Notes under the pieces: model-generated | Database searches by the model: none | Seen by the model: the letters and a program-made list of their open reading frames with translations, nothing else | What the model was told of the DNA's origin: nothing | Position numbers and translations under genes: made by a program | Source: Erwinia tasmaniensis Et1/99 | Lineage (GTDB): Bacteria; Pseudomonadota; Gammaproteobacteria; Enterobacterales; Enterobacteriaceae | Reading direction: 5' to 3' | Length of the DNA: 64,000 nucleotides | NCBI RefSeq assembly: GCF_000026185.1 | Contig: NC_010694.1 | Coordinates: forward strand, 1,426,001-1,490,000 | Shown: one piece after another, positions 1 to 8,742 of the stretch | Layout of the letters: each line of letters starts with the position of its first letter | Position numbering within the stretch: position 1 is the stretch's first letter

Positions 1-851
1 TGGGTAGCCCATTTTTTGGTGGAACCTTCGCTGCGGTAATCGAAGGCTCCAGCCTTAAATGCTTCAAAGGCAACGTTATCATCGAGGTAATAGTCAAAGC
101 GGAGGGTGTCAAAATTAAAACGTCCTTTGTTAACCGGGAGATCGGCCGCCCAGTAATCCTTTACCCGCGTATAGGTGATGGACTGGCCCATTTTCCAGGC
201 GCTGATGCGGTAAGGCCCGCTTGACGGCGGCGGGGCTGGCAGCGGATCGGCAAGATTATGATCTTTCCAGTAGTGGCGCGGATAAACCGGCGTGGAAAGC
301 AGGGAGATCACTTGGTCTCGATCGGGTTTAGGCAAATCGAAACGCACCGTCAGTCGAGAAATCACTTTTGCCGTCACGCCTTTATAAACCAGGCGATATT
401 GCGGCACGCCCTGGGTCATAAACAGGTGAAAAGTGAAGGCCACATCTTCCGCCGTCATGGGGGAACCGTCATGAAAGCGGGCCTGCGGATTAAGGGTAAT
501 CTCAACCCAGCGGTAGTCATCCGGGTAGCGGGCAAAGGTCGCAATCAATGGGTATAGGCTACCGGTTTCATCATCAGAGGAGACAAACAGACGGTCATAC
601 AGCGTTTCCGTACCGATGCCGGGGTTGCCACGCATTGCCGAACGGTTAAAATTATCAAAGGTGCCGATGGCGGAGAGCGTTACCGCGCCGCCTTTGGGGG
701 CAGTCGGATTGGTATAATCAAAGTGGGTGAATCCCGCTTGGTATTTTGGAGTTCCAAGCTGGGCAAAGCTGTCGCTCTGATTGATTTTCTCAGCATGGGA
801 ATAGCCGACGCTCAGGACGAGTAAGACAAGGGCAGCAACACGCACGATCAT
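1..851 (-). CDS. yejA: YejA-like periplasmic oligopeptide-binding protein (5' part of gene only)
   Basis: Reads leftward from ATG at 851 and runs off the window, so only the N-terminal ~283 residues are visible. Residues 1-20 form a signal peptide (MIVRVAALVLLVLSVGYSHA). The sequence after it (FTHFDYTNPTAPKGG, then FDNFNRSAMRGNPGIG) matches SBP family 5 proteins of the YejA type. In E. coli, YejABEF is an inner-membrane ABC importer for peptides including microcin C, and YejA is its periplasmic receptor; by homology the role here is the same. The neighbouring pdeN and mepS in the same order as E. coli support the assignment. The yejBEF genes should lie outside the window to the left. Confidence 0.88.
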   Translation of the reverse strand, partial: MIVRVAALVLLVLSVGYSHAEKINQSDSFAQLGTPKYQAGFTHFDYTNPTAPKGGAVTLSAIGTFDNFNRSAMRGNPGIGTETLYDRLFVSSDDETGSLYPLIATFARYPDDYRWVEITLNPQARFHDGSPMTAEDVAFTFHLFMTQGVPQYRLVYKGVTAKVISRLTVRFDLPKPDRDQVISLLSTPVYPRHYWKDHNLADPLPAPPPSSGPYRISAWKMGQSITYTRVKDYWAADLPVNKGRFNFDTLRFDYYLDDNVAFEAFKAGAFDYRSEGSTKKWAT

Positions 852-932
852 GGTCTGACGGCTCCGGGCAGTGATGAATTCGCGATGGGCCAGCCGGCAC
901 CATTGCGCTGGCGAATAAGACGATATTAAAAG

Positions 933-2552
933 TTATTTACCTGTTTTGACAGGGGCGATCGAACCGCTTATGTCTGCGCAGTCTTCAGACGCTGGCTGCG
1001 ATCCACTAAAGTATTTCGCGAGCTGCTGGACGCCAAGGGGGCGGCTGTAAAAGTATCCTTGCAGGTGGGTGACGCCTCGATTAATCAACCATTGTGCCTG
1101 TGCATTTGTTTCGACACCCTCCGCAACGGTTTTCAATTTCAGTTCTCGCGCCAGCGTCAGTACCGTATCCAGTACCGGAGACGTCACCGTCTTCATGCCG
1201 ATGCTCTGCACGAAACCGCGATCTATTTTGAGATAGTCAAAATGAAACTTCTCCAGATAAAGCAGAGCGCTATGACCTGTACCAAAGTCATCGATGGCAA
1301 TTTTAATATTCTGCTGATGTATCCAGTCAAACATCTCGTCGGCATTGCTTTCCGAAACCATCGTACGTTCCGTAATCTCAAAAACATACTCAAAATGGTC
1401 AACGGGCATCATCGCCAGCCACTGACGCACATCCTTACGAAAGTCCGGGTTGGTCAGGTGACTGGGTGAGAGATTAATCCCTAACTTAGTCCCAACTGGC
1501 ACCACTTTACACAGCTGATGGGCATCCCTGGCAATCAGGGCAAACAGATGGCGCGTGAGCGGCACAATCAAATTTTGCCCTTCGGCATAGCTGATAAAAG
1601 CATCGGCCGGTACACGGCCCTCGGTGGGATGAACCCAGCGCATCAGCGCTTCAAGCCCGTATGCCGTATCGCTGCCGGTGGCGATGATGGGCTGATATTC
1701 TACGTGAAACTCGCCACGTCTTATCCCCTGCATAATTTCTTTACCTGGGCGCAGCCGCAGTCTGAAAAGCACGTAGCAGATGCTGGCAACCAGAACAGCG
1801 ACCAGCAACCCGGCCATGATGATGATGTGCAGGTCGCGCTCGGGGAGTATTTCGCCGTAAAAGTAAAGCATCATGGGATAGCCGGGGATAGCAATGCGCC
1901 GTAGTGGATTTGGCGGCAGCGCATCGGTGTTAATGACCTGCTCATTCCATGTCGTGATGGCGGTATCTCCGGTCACAATAGCCATGCCGGTATTTTCACG
2001 CTGCTGCGACGCCAGCAGGAGGTAAGGCGTCATATTTAAGTTAAGGGTAGCCAGGACCCCGTTACCGGGCGTGGTGGGATTTCTCAACCACAACACCATA
2101 GCCGGTTTGCCTCGTAGCATCGGCGCACCGGAAACCAGACGAATATCCACCGCTTTGTTGTCGTTAGTAAAAGGGGATATTTGATGTATTTCATTGTTCA
2201 TCGGGCCGGATGCCGAGGAGCAGAAGGCGGCGTTATTGTTTACCAGTAGAATGTAGCGAATATTGGGAGTCGATGCCGCCTGTTCCGCCAGATCGTCACG
2301 TACGCGATCGCAGTGGTCAAATGTTTCTGCTTGCAAAGGGAGCAGGATTTGTTTGAGTTCATCCATCACACGGATCACGTAGCTTCTAGTCTGGCCGATC
2401 AGTTGGTTATGCGCTTCAGCGCGTTGATGGCAGGTGACGGCGACAGAGATGACGATAAAAAGGAGAAATGAGAGAAAGCTAATACCTGCACTCAGAAATA
2501 CGACTCTGTGCGGCTGGAGAGCATGCCGTCTGACTGTGGTAGATAATGGCAT
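933..2552 (-). CDS. pdeN: CSS-motif EAL-domain c-di-GMP phosphodiesterase (PdeN/Rtn)
   Basis: 539 residues. One membrane helix (about 18-40), a periplasmic loop carrying Cys81 and the Cys111-Ser-Ser motif of CSS domains, a second helix (about 242-264), then a cytoplasmic EAL domain. Catalytic signatures are intact: EAL at 301-303, DDFGTG and AEGVE further on. The family hydrolyses cyclic-di-GMP, and the redox state of the periplasmic CSS cysteines controls activity. Orthologous in position to E. coli rtn/pdeN between mepS and yejA. No GGDEF domain is present, so it should be a dedicated phosphodiesterase. The gene stands alone on the minus strand behind the mepS terminator. Confidence 0.9.
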   Translation of the reverse strand: MPLSTTVRRHALQPHRVVFLSAGISFLSFLLFIVISVAVTCHQRAEAHNQLIGQTRSYVIRVMDELKQILLPLQAETFDHCDRVRDDLAEQAASTPNIRYILLVNNNAAFCSSASGPMNNEIHQISPFTNDNKAVDIRLVSGAPMLRGKPAMVLWLRNPTTPGNGVLATLNLNMTPYLLLASQQRENTGMAIVTGDTAITTWNEQVINTDALPPNPLRRIAIPGYPMMLYFYGEILPERDLHIIIMAGLLVAVLVASICYVLFRLRLRPGKEIMQGIRRGEFHVEYQPIIATGSDTAYGLEALMRWVHPTEGRVPADAFISYAEGQNLIVPLTRHLFALIARDAHQLCKVVPVGTKLGINLSPSHLTNPDFRKDVRQWLAMMPVDHFEYVFEITERTMVSESNADEMFDWIHQQNIKIAIDDFGTGHSALLYLEKFHFDYLKIDRGFVQSIGMKTVTSPVLDTVLTLARELKLKTVAEGVETNAQAQWLINRGVTHLQGYFYSRPLGVQQLAKYFSGSQPASEDCADISGSIAPVKTGK

Positions 2553-2780
2553 AGAGTTTTATCTCTCTCGTTTTAGCCTGTATCGGATGCAAACTGCTTT
2601 CGCGAGCGTCAGTCAAGGAGGATATAACGAGGCGAGGGAGTTTGTCTCTAACTTATTGAAACATTTCGACACCTTTGTCTTTTCTTGGCTAAGAAACATC
2701 CCATTCAACAGGAAAGGCAAATCGTGCAGTAAACAAATATCGCGGCATGGGGAGTGAAAAAACGGAAAGGGTATATAAAT

Positions 2781-2805
2781 TAAACGCTGCCGTGGGCAGC
2801 GTTTA
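2781..2805 (-). terminator. Strong hairpin downstream of mepS
   Basis: Perfect 11-bp inverted repeat with a 3-nt loop (GTG) at 2781-2791 and 2795-2805, 35 bases after the mepS stop in its reading direction. On the minus strand the stem is followed by AT-rich sequence rather than a pure U run. It separates mepS from pdeN. Confidence 0.7.
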
Positions 2806-2839
2806 TTATCTCTGTTTCGCAGAACTCAACGGATTACAA

Positions 2840-3412
2840 TCAACTTTGCGTTCGGCTCAGTACCCGGCGAGCTTCACGGAAGCGATTTTTCCAGTAGGAG
2901 TCGTTCAGATTTGAAATCATTACGCCGCTGCTGGTAGAGGCATGAACAAAGTTGTCATTGGTAAGGTAAATACCAATATGACGACCCGTTGAACCCGAAT
3001 GAAATACCACTAAATCGCCGGGTTTCAGCTTGGTACGCTGTATGCTTTTGCCAGTATCTTCCTGCTCATAGGTAGAGCGGGGCAGGTCGAGACCGAACTG
3101 TTCACGGAAGGTGGTCTGGACAAAAGCAGAGCAGTCGATGCCGCGCTTACTGGTGCCGCCGAGACGATAACGGACACCTTTCCAGCTGGCATATTGATCC
3201 ATTAAACGGGATTTAATGTCCACGTTCTGAACCATTTGTTCGAACTCATCCTGAGACGCTTGCAGTAAAAAACCATTTTTATCTTTAACTGCATGAGTAT
3301 CAGTTTGTACGTTATGTCCGCTGTTCGAACTACATGCTGACAACAGTGTTGCTAATGCAACGGCGGGGAGAGCCCGCAAGATATATCTCAGAACAGGTTG
3401 AGACGTGACCAT
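2840..3412 (-). CDS. mepS: Murein DD-endopeptidase MepS (NlpC/P60 lipoprotein)
   Basis: 190 residues. A lipoprotein signal ends in the lipobox LLSAC (Cys27), so the mature protein should be anchored in the outer membrane. The C-terminal NlpC/P60 domain shows catalytic Cys94 in GIDCSAF and His145/His157 in GRHIG and FVHAS. MepS cleaves D-Ala-mDAP crosslinks so that new murein can be inserted; in E. coli it is degraded by NlpI-Prc. Length and position next to pdeN agree with E. coli spr/mepS. The 469-base upstream region is long, which is compatible with its own promoter. Confidence 0.93.
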   Translation of the reverse strand: MVTSQPVLRYILRALPAVALATLLSACSSNSGHNVQTDTHAVKDKNGFLLQASQDEFEQMVQNVDIKSRLMDQYASWKGVRYRLGGTSKRGIDCSAFVQTTFREQFGLDLPRSTYEQEDTGKSIQRTKLKPGDLVVFHSGSTGRHIGIYLTNDNFVHASTSSGVMISNLNDSYWKNRFREARRVLSRTQS

Positions 3413-3881
3413 TGTGTGTGTGATCCCTTGAAGTCCTTAGCGACGGAGCCGCTAGAAAGGTGCGAAACAGAACGAGATTAAATGAGTACATAGTGATAAG
3501 ACAATTCGGAAAGCGTTAAAAAGTGTTAATAAGCACAATTCAAAATGTAAGTTACCGAAATAATTTAACGCTTATTGTCTGACCGAATTTGAGGTTACCC
3601 GATTACAAGCCGCATGGCGAGAGCTTTTGAGTACTTTCTTAGAGGTTTTTGCTGTGCGATCGACGTGCATTAATTGGTTTTAACAGAGCGCGGAGCGGCG
3701 TAATCTGTTCTGCCCGTAAGACATGGATGTATGGAATAGCCATCGTAGTGAAAATCACGCTGCTGAAGGGGATAAGGTAGCCTGATCATGGCAACCACAA
3801 ATCATCGCCATCGGGAGACGAACGTGGCGGACAAGAGGACAGCGGGCGGTAAACACTGACGCGCCCGCTGTTAATCCGACC
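3413..3881. other. Gene-free stretch between mepS and lpxT
   Basis: 469 bases with no credible ORF (short frames only, none with a ribosome binding site or recognisable product). The half next to mepS is AT-rich with repeated GTTAA/TTAAC elements and is the likely mepS promoter region. I see no confident promoter, repeat or RNA. Confidence 0.5.
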
Positions 3882-4589
3882 TTAACGCGTCGGCTTATAT
3901 TTACCCGGTAAATGACGATGTAGCCAGTTAACCAGATAATCACTGGCCGGTGTGAGCAACCACCAGCTCATACCCACCAGCGCAATGGACAAGGAACCCA
4001 CGGCAATATCGGTAAACCAGTGTGCGCCTATCATCACACGCGGCATGGCGAAGACCAGCACGATCATCGCCGCAACGACAAATGCACCACGCGTGAAATA
4101 ACGCAGCATAAAACAGGCAAAAATAATCAGCATTAATCCGTGATCGCCGGGGAAGCTGTCAGCGGAAGAATCCTTGGTCGGTATGCCGGTCAGCTGGGCT
4201 ACATGGTTCACGTCTGGGAAATATCGGGTTGGACTGGGGTGTGAAACCGGGATCAGATGGCCAAGCTGATTCAAACCTACCGCGCTAATTAGCATGGCAA
4301 TTCCGATGGCGAACATCCTGCGGCGTCCTTGTGGCGTTTCTCTTTGCCAGAACCAAAGATAAAGTCCCCCCATTGCCAGCAGCGAAACGCCATCGAAGGC
4401 TCGGAAATTGGTGATTGCCACCAGCCACAGCAGTGCCGGACTGGTGCGTATGTGTTGGTTAAACCAATAGAAGATGGTTTTATCAATAATAAACCACTGG
4501 CCATGCTGGGGCGGCAGATACCAGGAAAAAAACAGCGCTAAACCGAGCACATTTAGCAATAGGATAAGTGATAAGCGTTTAAAATTCAT
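3882..4589 (-). CDS. lpxT: Lipid A 1-diphosphate synthase LpxT (PAP2 family)
   Basis: 235 residues with about six membrane helices. PAP2 phosphatase motifs are visible: SFPGDHG around His150, and RVMIGAHWFTD (His190, Asp194). LpxT transfers a phosphate from undecaprenyl pyrophosphate to lipid A at the periplasmic face, making the 1-diphosphate form and recycling undecaprenyl phosphate. Position beside mepS and efpL matches E. coli yeiU/lpxT. The C-terminus is basic (HRHLPGKYKPTR). A second, different PAP2 protein is encoded at 59940-60593. Confidence 0.87.
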   Translation of the reverse strand: MNFKRLSLILLLNVLGLALFFSWYLPPQHGQWFIIDKTIFYWFNQHIRTSPALLWLVAITNFRAFDGVSLLAMGGLYLWFWQRETPQGRRRMFAIGIAMLISAVGLNQLGHLIPVSHPSPTRYFPDVNHVAQLTGIPTKDSSADSFPGDHGLMLIIFACFMLRYFTRGAFVVAAMIVLVFAMPRVMIGAHWFTDIAVGSLSIALVGMSWWLLTPASDYLVNWLHRHLPGKYKPTR

Positions 4590-4983
4590 ACCGGTAAGCC
4601 ATCTTCATAAAAAGCAGCGGGTTAATAATGCGCGGAATTATAAACTAAGAATGTACTGAGTATTTGACAAAACACTTCATTTTCTCTGGCAGGCATTGGG
4701 TTGCTTACATCGTCCTTGCCAGGGCCTTACCGTTGGCCTGCAACATCAGTCCTCGAGACATTTTCTGCCCGTCTGCGTAACGAGCGGTAGAACTCTTGTG
4801 TGGATGACGATGATTAAAGTTGTGCTTTTCAACGCCGATAATCAGTGGCGCTACAGGGTCGTCGTAGTGAGAAAGTCCGGCTGGATTTCAGTGCTAAGAT
4901 AAATTGTTACAGGGCAATCATTCTTATCCGCTCTGACATCAGTACAGATTTATCTAATACTGGTTTTAAAAAGTGAGGTTAGC
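4590..4983. other. Gene-free divergent region between lpxT and a fimbrial-like gene
   Basis: 394 bases between two divergent starts. Short frames in it lack ribosome binding sites and look like chance. It should hold the promoters for lpxT (minus) and for the small secreted protein at 4984 (plus); no confident -35/-10 pair stands out. Confidence 0.45.
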
Positions 4984-5301
4984 ATGAAGAGTATATTAGC
5001 GGCTTCGGTCATAATGTTATTCGCCTCATGGACGAGCATAGCACTGGCAGGAAATAGCCAAACAGGAAGTGATTCGGGAACTATTACATTTATCGGAGCG
5101 GTGGTCGAATCACTTTGCGATACGACAATACAGCAGAAACGAGTCGATGTATCCTGCAATAAGGCCGGTCTGGCAAATATTAAAACGTTGGCGCTGGAAG
5201 ATACAGCATGGCAAAAGTTGCCTAATAGCGTTGGTAATGTGCGAATATCCTGGCTGGATGGCCAGCATCGCCGCGGTACGGTCACTATCCACTATCAATA
5301 A
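4984..5301 (+). CDS. Small secreted fimbrial-subunit-like protein, function unknown
   Basis: 105 residues, preceded by GAGGT four to five bases before ATG. Residues 1-22 are a clear signal peptide ending ALA. The mature part begins with a stretch resembling the start of type 1 pilin domains (GTITFIGAVVESLC), has a second cysteine about 18 residues on (DVSCNKAG), and ends in a short beta-like strand, GTVTIHYQ. Real type 1 pilins are 150-180 residues, so this is about half a domain plus signal. No usher, chaperone or adhesin gene is nearby. It could be an orphan pilin-like protein or a degraded subunit. The pilin resemblance is by eye only. Confidence 0.6.
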   Translation: MKSILAASVIMLFASWTSIALAGNSQTGSDSGTITFIGAVVESLCDTTIQQKRVDVSCNKAGLANIKTLALEDTAWQKLPNSVGNVRISWLDGQHRRGTVTIHYQ

Positions 5302-5330
5302 TAATTAGTGGATTATTTAAAAAGGCTCTG

Positions 5331-5350
5331 GTGCCATCGGATGATGGCAC
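5331..5350 (-). terminator. Possible hairpin downstream of efpL
   Basis: 8-bp inverted repeat (GTGCCATC / GATGGCAC) with a 4-base loop. On the minus strand it follows the efpL stop by 12 bases and is succeeded by CAGAGCC and then TTTTT. The U run is displaced from the stem, so efficiency is uncertain. Confidence 0.4.
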
Positions 5351-5362
5351 AGTGACGTTGAA

Positions 5363-5935
5363 CTAGTCGGCGCGGCTCATATAACGGCGTTCAGGAATAT
5401 GAATGCGGATTTTATCTCCGTTACTGAGATATTCAGGTACCTGAATAATCAGACCGGTGCTCATGGCGGCGGGTTTCGTCCGCGCGCTGGCTGAAGCTCC
5501 TTTTATTCCAGGGGTCGTTTCAACAATTTCCATATCCACCGTCTGGGGCAGTTCCAGCGCCAGAATCTGTCCATCCATCGTCAAAACCTGAATCCCCGGA
5601 ATGCCGCCTTCTGGCAGGAACAGCAGTTCATCTTCAATCTGCTCGCGCTTGAAGTTGTACGGCGTGTAATCCTCATCATCCATAAACACGTACTCGTCAC
5701 CATCAATATAAGAGAAGGTCACCTGACGGCGGCTGAGCGAAATGGTGTCGATAATCTCATCACCCTTAAAGCGCTCCTCAACTTTCATCCCGCTCCGAAT
5801 ATCGGTAAAGCGCATTTTGTACAGCGTAGATGCGCCTCTGGCGCTTGGGCTCTGAACATCAATATCTTTCACTAACAGCAGCTTGCCGTTAAGGTTCACG
5901 GCCATGCCCTTTTTAATTTCGTTAGCTCTTGGCAT
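5363..5935 (-). CDS. efpL: Elongation factor P-like protein EfpL (YeiP)
   Basis: 190 residues, the usual three beta-barrel domains of the EF-P family. It is YeiP/EfpL rather than EF-P: the domain I tip reads SPSARGAST with Arg33 in place of the modified lysine of E. coli EF-P. The family binds ribosomes stalled on proline-rich or related motifs and promotes peptide bond formation. Position next to yeiW and near fruBKA is the E. coli arrangement. The C-terminus ends ERRYMSRAD. Start at 5935 is the only reasonable ATG. Confidence 0.93.
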   Translation of the reverse strand: MPRANEIKKGMAVNLNGKLLLVKDIDVQSPSARGASTLYKMRFTDIRSGMKVEERFKGDEIIDTISLSRRQVTFSYIDGDEYVFMDDEDYTPYNFKREQIEDELLFLPEGGIPGIQVLTMDGQILALELPQTVDMEIVETTPGIKGASASARTKPAAMSTGLIIQVPEYLSNGDKIRIHIPERRYMSRAD

Positions 5936-6114
5936 AAAACAGGTCTCGAGGGTAGATAGGGAAACAATTTATCGCGACACGTTACTCGCGCTCGCGTCGC
6001 CAGGCAAGATCTGCCTGCGTCAGTCGGGGAAGAAGAAGCATCGCCCGGCTGCTGTAAGCATAGTATTCAGCACCGTGCCCTGCTATTGTCGCGCTTTTCT
6101 GACGGGAGAAAGGT

Positions 6115-6369
6115 ATGGAGTGTCGAGCCGCCTGCGGAGCCTGTTGTACCGCTCCTTCTATTTCATCGCCTATACCGGGTATGCCGCAGGGTAAACCGGC
6201 AAATACGCCATGCGTTCAGCTGGATGCTCAGCGACGCTGCATGATTTTTGGCTCCCCGCTGCGGCCAAAAGCGTGTGCCGGACTACAACCCCAGCGGGAA
6301 ATGTGCGGCACCAGCCGCGAGCAGGCGATGGTGTTTCTGTTGGATCTGGAAGCAAAAACGGCTCCATAG
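6115..6369 (+). CDS. yeiW: YkgJ-type cysteine-cluster protein (YeiW-like)
   Basis: 84 residues with eight cysteines: Cys3, 7, 10, 11, 33, 42, 54 and 64. The N-terminal CxxxCxxCC pattern and spacing are those of the YkgJ/UPF0153 zinc- or iron-binding family, which includes E. coli YeiW. Biochemical role unknown. An AGAAAGGT ribosome binding site precedes the ATG. It diverges from efpL and sits ahead of the fru operon, as in E. coli. Confidence 0.8.
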   Translation: MECRAACGACCTAPSISSPIPGMPQGKPANTPCVQLDAQRRCMIFGSPLRPKACAGLQPQREMCGTSREQAMVFLLDLEAKTAP

Positions 6370-6553
6370 GCGATGTGTCACAATCGTCAGGTACGATATC
6401 AGAGGCAGGGGAGGGACTTCAGCGTCCGCTTCAGCCGCGTTCTTTACCAGCGTATTTTTCCGAAAACCCGCGTCAAAATGTGCTGACTGTCAAAAATCTG
6501 CTATGCCGTTTACGGTAAAACTTGCAACGGTTCCATGAACCATAACAAAATCA

Positions 6554-6568
6554 TTGAAACGTTTCAGC
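6554..6568. promoter_or_regulatory. Cra (FruR) operator, distal
   Basis: TTGAAACGTTTCAGC contains the palindrome TGAAACGTTTCA, a near-ideal Cra site, about 87 bases before the fruB start. Cra represses fruBKA and is released by fructose-1-phosphate. Assigned from the known consensus; no binding data. Confidence 0.75.
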
Positions 6569-6619
6569 GCTGTCTCTTCAGGTTGTTACTGTAGCGGTTG
6601 CGCTTTTTTTCTCAAATAA

Positions 6620-6634
6620 GCTGAAACGATTCAA
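6620..6634. promoter_or_regulatory. Cra (FruR) operator, proximal
   Basis: GCTGAAACGATTCAA fits the Cra consensus and lies about 20 bases before the fruB ATG, with ribosome binding site GGGGAG between. Two sites about 66 bases apart, roughly six helical turns, suggest cooperative repression. Confidence 0.8.
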
Positions 6635-6654
6635 ATTCAGCAACGGGGAGAACT

Positions 6655-7788
6655 ATGTTCCAACTAGAACTTAATGCCATCAAGCCTGGAGCCAGGGCTG
6701 ATGATAAACAGGACGCCATTCGTCAAGTCGCCGCTGCATTAACCGCAGCCGGAAACGTTGGCGCGGGCTATGTCGAAGGCATGCTGGCGCGCGAGCAGCA
6801 AACGTCAACCTATTTGGGTAACGGCATTGCCATTCCGCACGGAACAACCGATACCCGCGATCTGGTGCTGAAAACCGGCGTACAGGTTTTCCAGTTTCCG
6901 CAGGGCATCGCCTGGGGAGAAGACCAGACGGCCTATGTGGTGATCGGTATTGCGGCGAAATCTGACGAACACCTGGCATTGCTGCGCCAGCTGACGCACG
7001 TGCTAAGTGACGACAGCGTGGCGGAGCAGCTCAAAAATACCGATTCAGCCGAAACGTTACGCAGCATCCTGATGGGCGAAAAGCTGGCTGCTGAATTCAA
7101 GTTTGATACCTCGCTGATTGCTACCGAGGTTGCCGCCAGCGATCTGATGACGTTACAGGCGCTGAACGCCGGACGTCTGCAACAGACGGGCGCGGTAGAA
7201 GCCTCTTTCGTCACCGGCGTCATTTCAGCAAAACCCCTCAACCTTGGCCAGGGCATTTGGCTGAGCGACAGCCCGGATGGCAACGTGGCCAGCGCTGTTG
7301 CGGTTAGCCGTGCGGCTAAACCCTTCGATGTACAGGGGGAAACGGCAGCACTGTTGATCACGGTTTCCGTTGCCGATGACCAGCCGTTGAGCGTGTTGAA
7401 CTACTTAAGCGATCTGTTGATTAAACAGCAGGCTGAGCGCCTGTTAAGCGCAGATGCCGCCGGTATTCTGGCATTACTCACCAGCGACGTGTCCGAACAG
7501 GCTGACGTGGTGACCGAAGAATTTACCATCCGCAATGAGCACGGCCTGCACGCCCGTCCGGGCACCGCATTGGTCAGTGTGATCAAGCAGTATAACTGCG
7601 AGGTTAGCGTGATTAATCTTGACGGCAGCGGTAAACCGGCCAACGGTCGCAGCCTGATGAAGGTGGTGGCACTCGGCGTGAAAAAAGGCCATCGTCTGCG
7701 CTTCACCGCCAGCGGTGAAGATGCGCGCCGTGCCCTGGATGCGGTCGGTGAAGCTATCGCCGCGGGTCTGGGCGAGGGGGCAGCATGA
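6655..7788 (+). CDS. fruB: Fructose PTS diphosphoryl transfer protein FruB (EIIA-HPr fusion)
   Basis: 377 residues. An N-terminal fructose EIIA domain has phospho-acceptor His62 (AIPHGTTDT), a central linker domain follows, and the C-terminal FPr domain is HPr-like with His299 in [10 protein letters not shown]. It carries phosphate from enzyme I to FruA during fructose uptake. First gene of fruBKA, controlled by the two Cra sites upstream. Its stop overlaps the fruK start (ATGA), so the two are translationally coupled. Length matches E. coli FruB. Confidence 0.96.
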   Translation: MFQLELNAIKPGARADDKQDAIRQVAAALTAAGNVGAGYVEGMLAREQQTSTYLGNGIAIPHGTTDTRDLVLKTGVQVFQFPQGIAWGEDQTAYVVIGIAAKSDEHLALLRQLTHVLSDDSVAEQLKNTDSAETLRSILMGEKLAAEFKFDTSLIATEVAASDLMTLQALNAGRLQQTGAVEASFVTGVISAKPLNLGQGIWLSDSPDGNVASAVAVSRAAKPFDVQGETAALLITVSVADDQPLSVLNYLSDLLIKQQAERLLSADAAGILALLTSDVSEQADVVTEEFTIRNEHGLHARPGTALVSVIKQYNCEVSVINLDGSGKPANGRSLMKVVALGVKKGHRLRFTASGEDARRALDAVGEAIAAGLGEGAA

Positions 7789-8726
7789 GCAGACGCGTAG
7801 CCACTATCACCCTTAATCCCGCCTATGACCTGGTAGGATATACCCCGGAAATTGAGCGCGGCGAAGTCAATCTGGTAAAAACGACCGGGCTGCATGCGGC
7901 AGGAAAAGGGATTAACGTTGCTAAGGTGCTGAAAGATTTAGGCATCGATGTCACCGTTGGCGGTTTCCTCGGCAAAGAAAACCAGGACGGTTTTCAGCTG
8001 CTGTTCAGCGAACTGGGTATTGCTAACCGTTTCCAGGTGGTGGAAGGACGTACCCGTATCAACGTCAAACTGACGGAGCAGGACGGTGATGTAACCGATT
8101 TGAACTTTTCCGGATTTGAAGTCACGCCGCAGGACTGGGATCGTTTTACCACCGACTCACTGACCTGGCTCGGCCAGTTCGACATGGTTTGCGTCAGCGG
8201 CAGTCTGCCGGCCGGTGTCGAGCCCGATGCTTTTACCGAGTGGATGACCCAACTGCGCAGCCACTGCCCATGCATCATTTTCGACAGCAGCCGCGAGGCG
8301 CTGGTTGCCGGACTGAAGGCCGCACCGTGGTTGGTTAAACCTAATCGCCGAGAGCTGGAAATCTGGGCAGGGCGAAAATTACCGACGTTACAAGATGTGA
8401 TCGACGCCGCTCATGCGCTGCGTGAGCAGGGCATCGCGCACGTGGTGATTTCGCTTGGGGCTGAAGGGGCGCTATGGGTTAACGCCTCCGGCGAATGGAT
8501 GGCGAAGCCACCGGCCTGCGAGGTGGTAAGTACCGTGGGGGCAGGCGACTCTATGGTAGGCGGTTTGATTTACGGACTGCTGATGCGCGAATCCAGCGAG
8601 CACACGTTGCGTCTTGCTACCGCGGTGGCGGCGCTGGCCGTCAGCCAGAGCAATGTCGGCGTGACAGACCGCACGCGGCTAGCCGCGATGATGGCGCGTG
8701 TCGACTTACATCCTATTAACCACTGA
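7785..8726 (+). CDS. fruK: 1-phosphofructokinase FruK
   Basis: 313 residues of the PfkB/ribokinase fold. It phosphorylates fructose-1-phosphate to fructose-1,6-bisphosphate, which also removes the Cra-relieving metabolite. Visible are the N-terminal [10 protein letters not shown] substrate motif (about 40-50) and the C-terminal [10 protein letters not shown] motif with catalytic Asp255. The ATG overlaps the fruB stop by 4 bases, and fruA follows after 16 bases. Confidence 0.96.
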   Translation: MSRRVATITLNPAYDLVGYTPEIERGEVNLVKTTGLHAAGKGINVAKVLKDLGIDVTVGGFLGKENQDGFQLLFSELGIANRFQVVEGRTRINVKLTEQDGDVTDLNFSGFEVTPQDWDRFTTDSLTWLGQFDMVCVSGSLPAGVEPDAFTEWMTQLRSHCPCIIFDSSREALVAGLKAAPWLVKPNRRELEIWAGRKLPTLQDVIDAAHALREQGIAHVVISLGAEGALWVNASGEWMAKPPACEVVSTVGAGDSMVGGLIYGLLMRESSEHTLRLATAVAALAVSQSNVGVTDRTRLAAMMARVDLHPINH

Positions 8727-8742
8727 CAGCAGGAGACGCATA

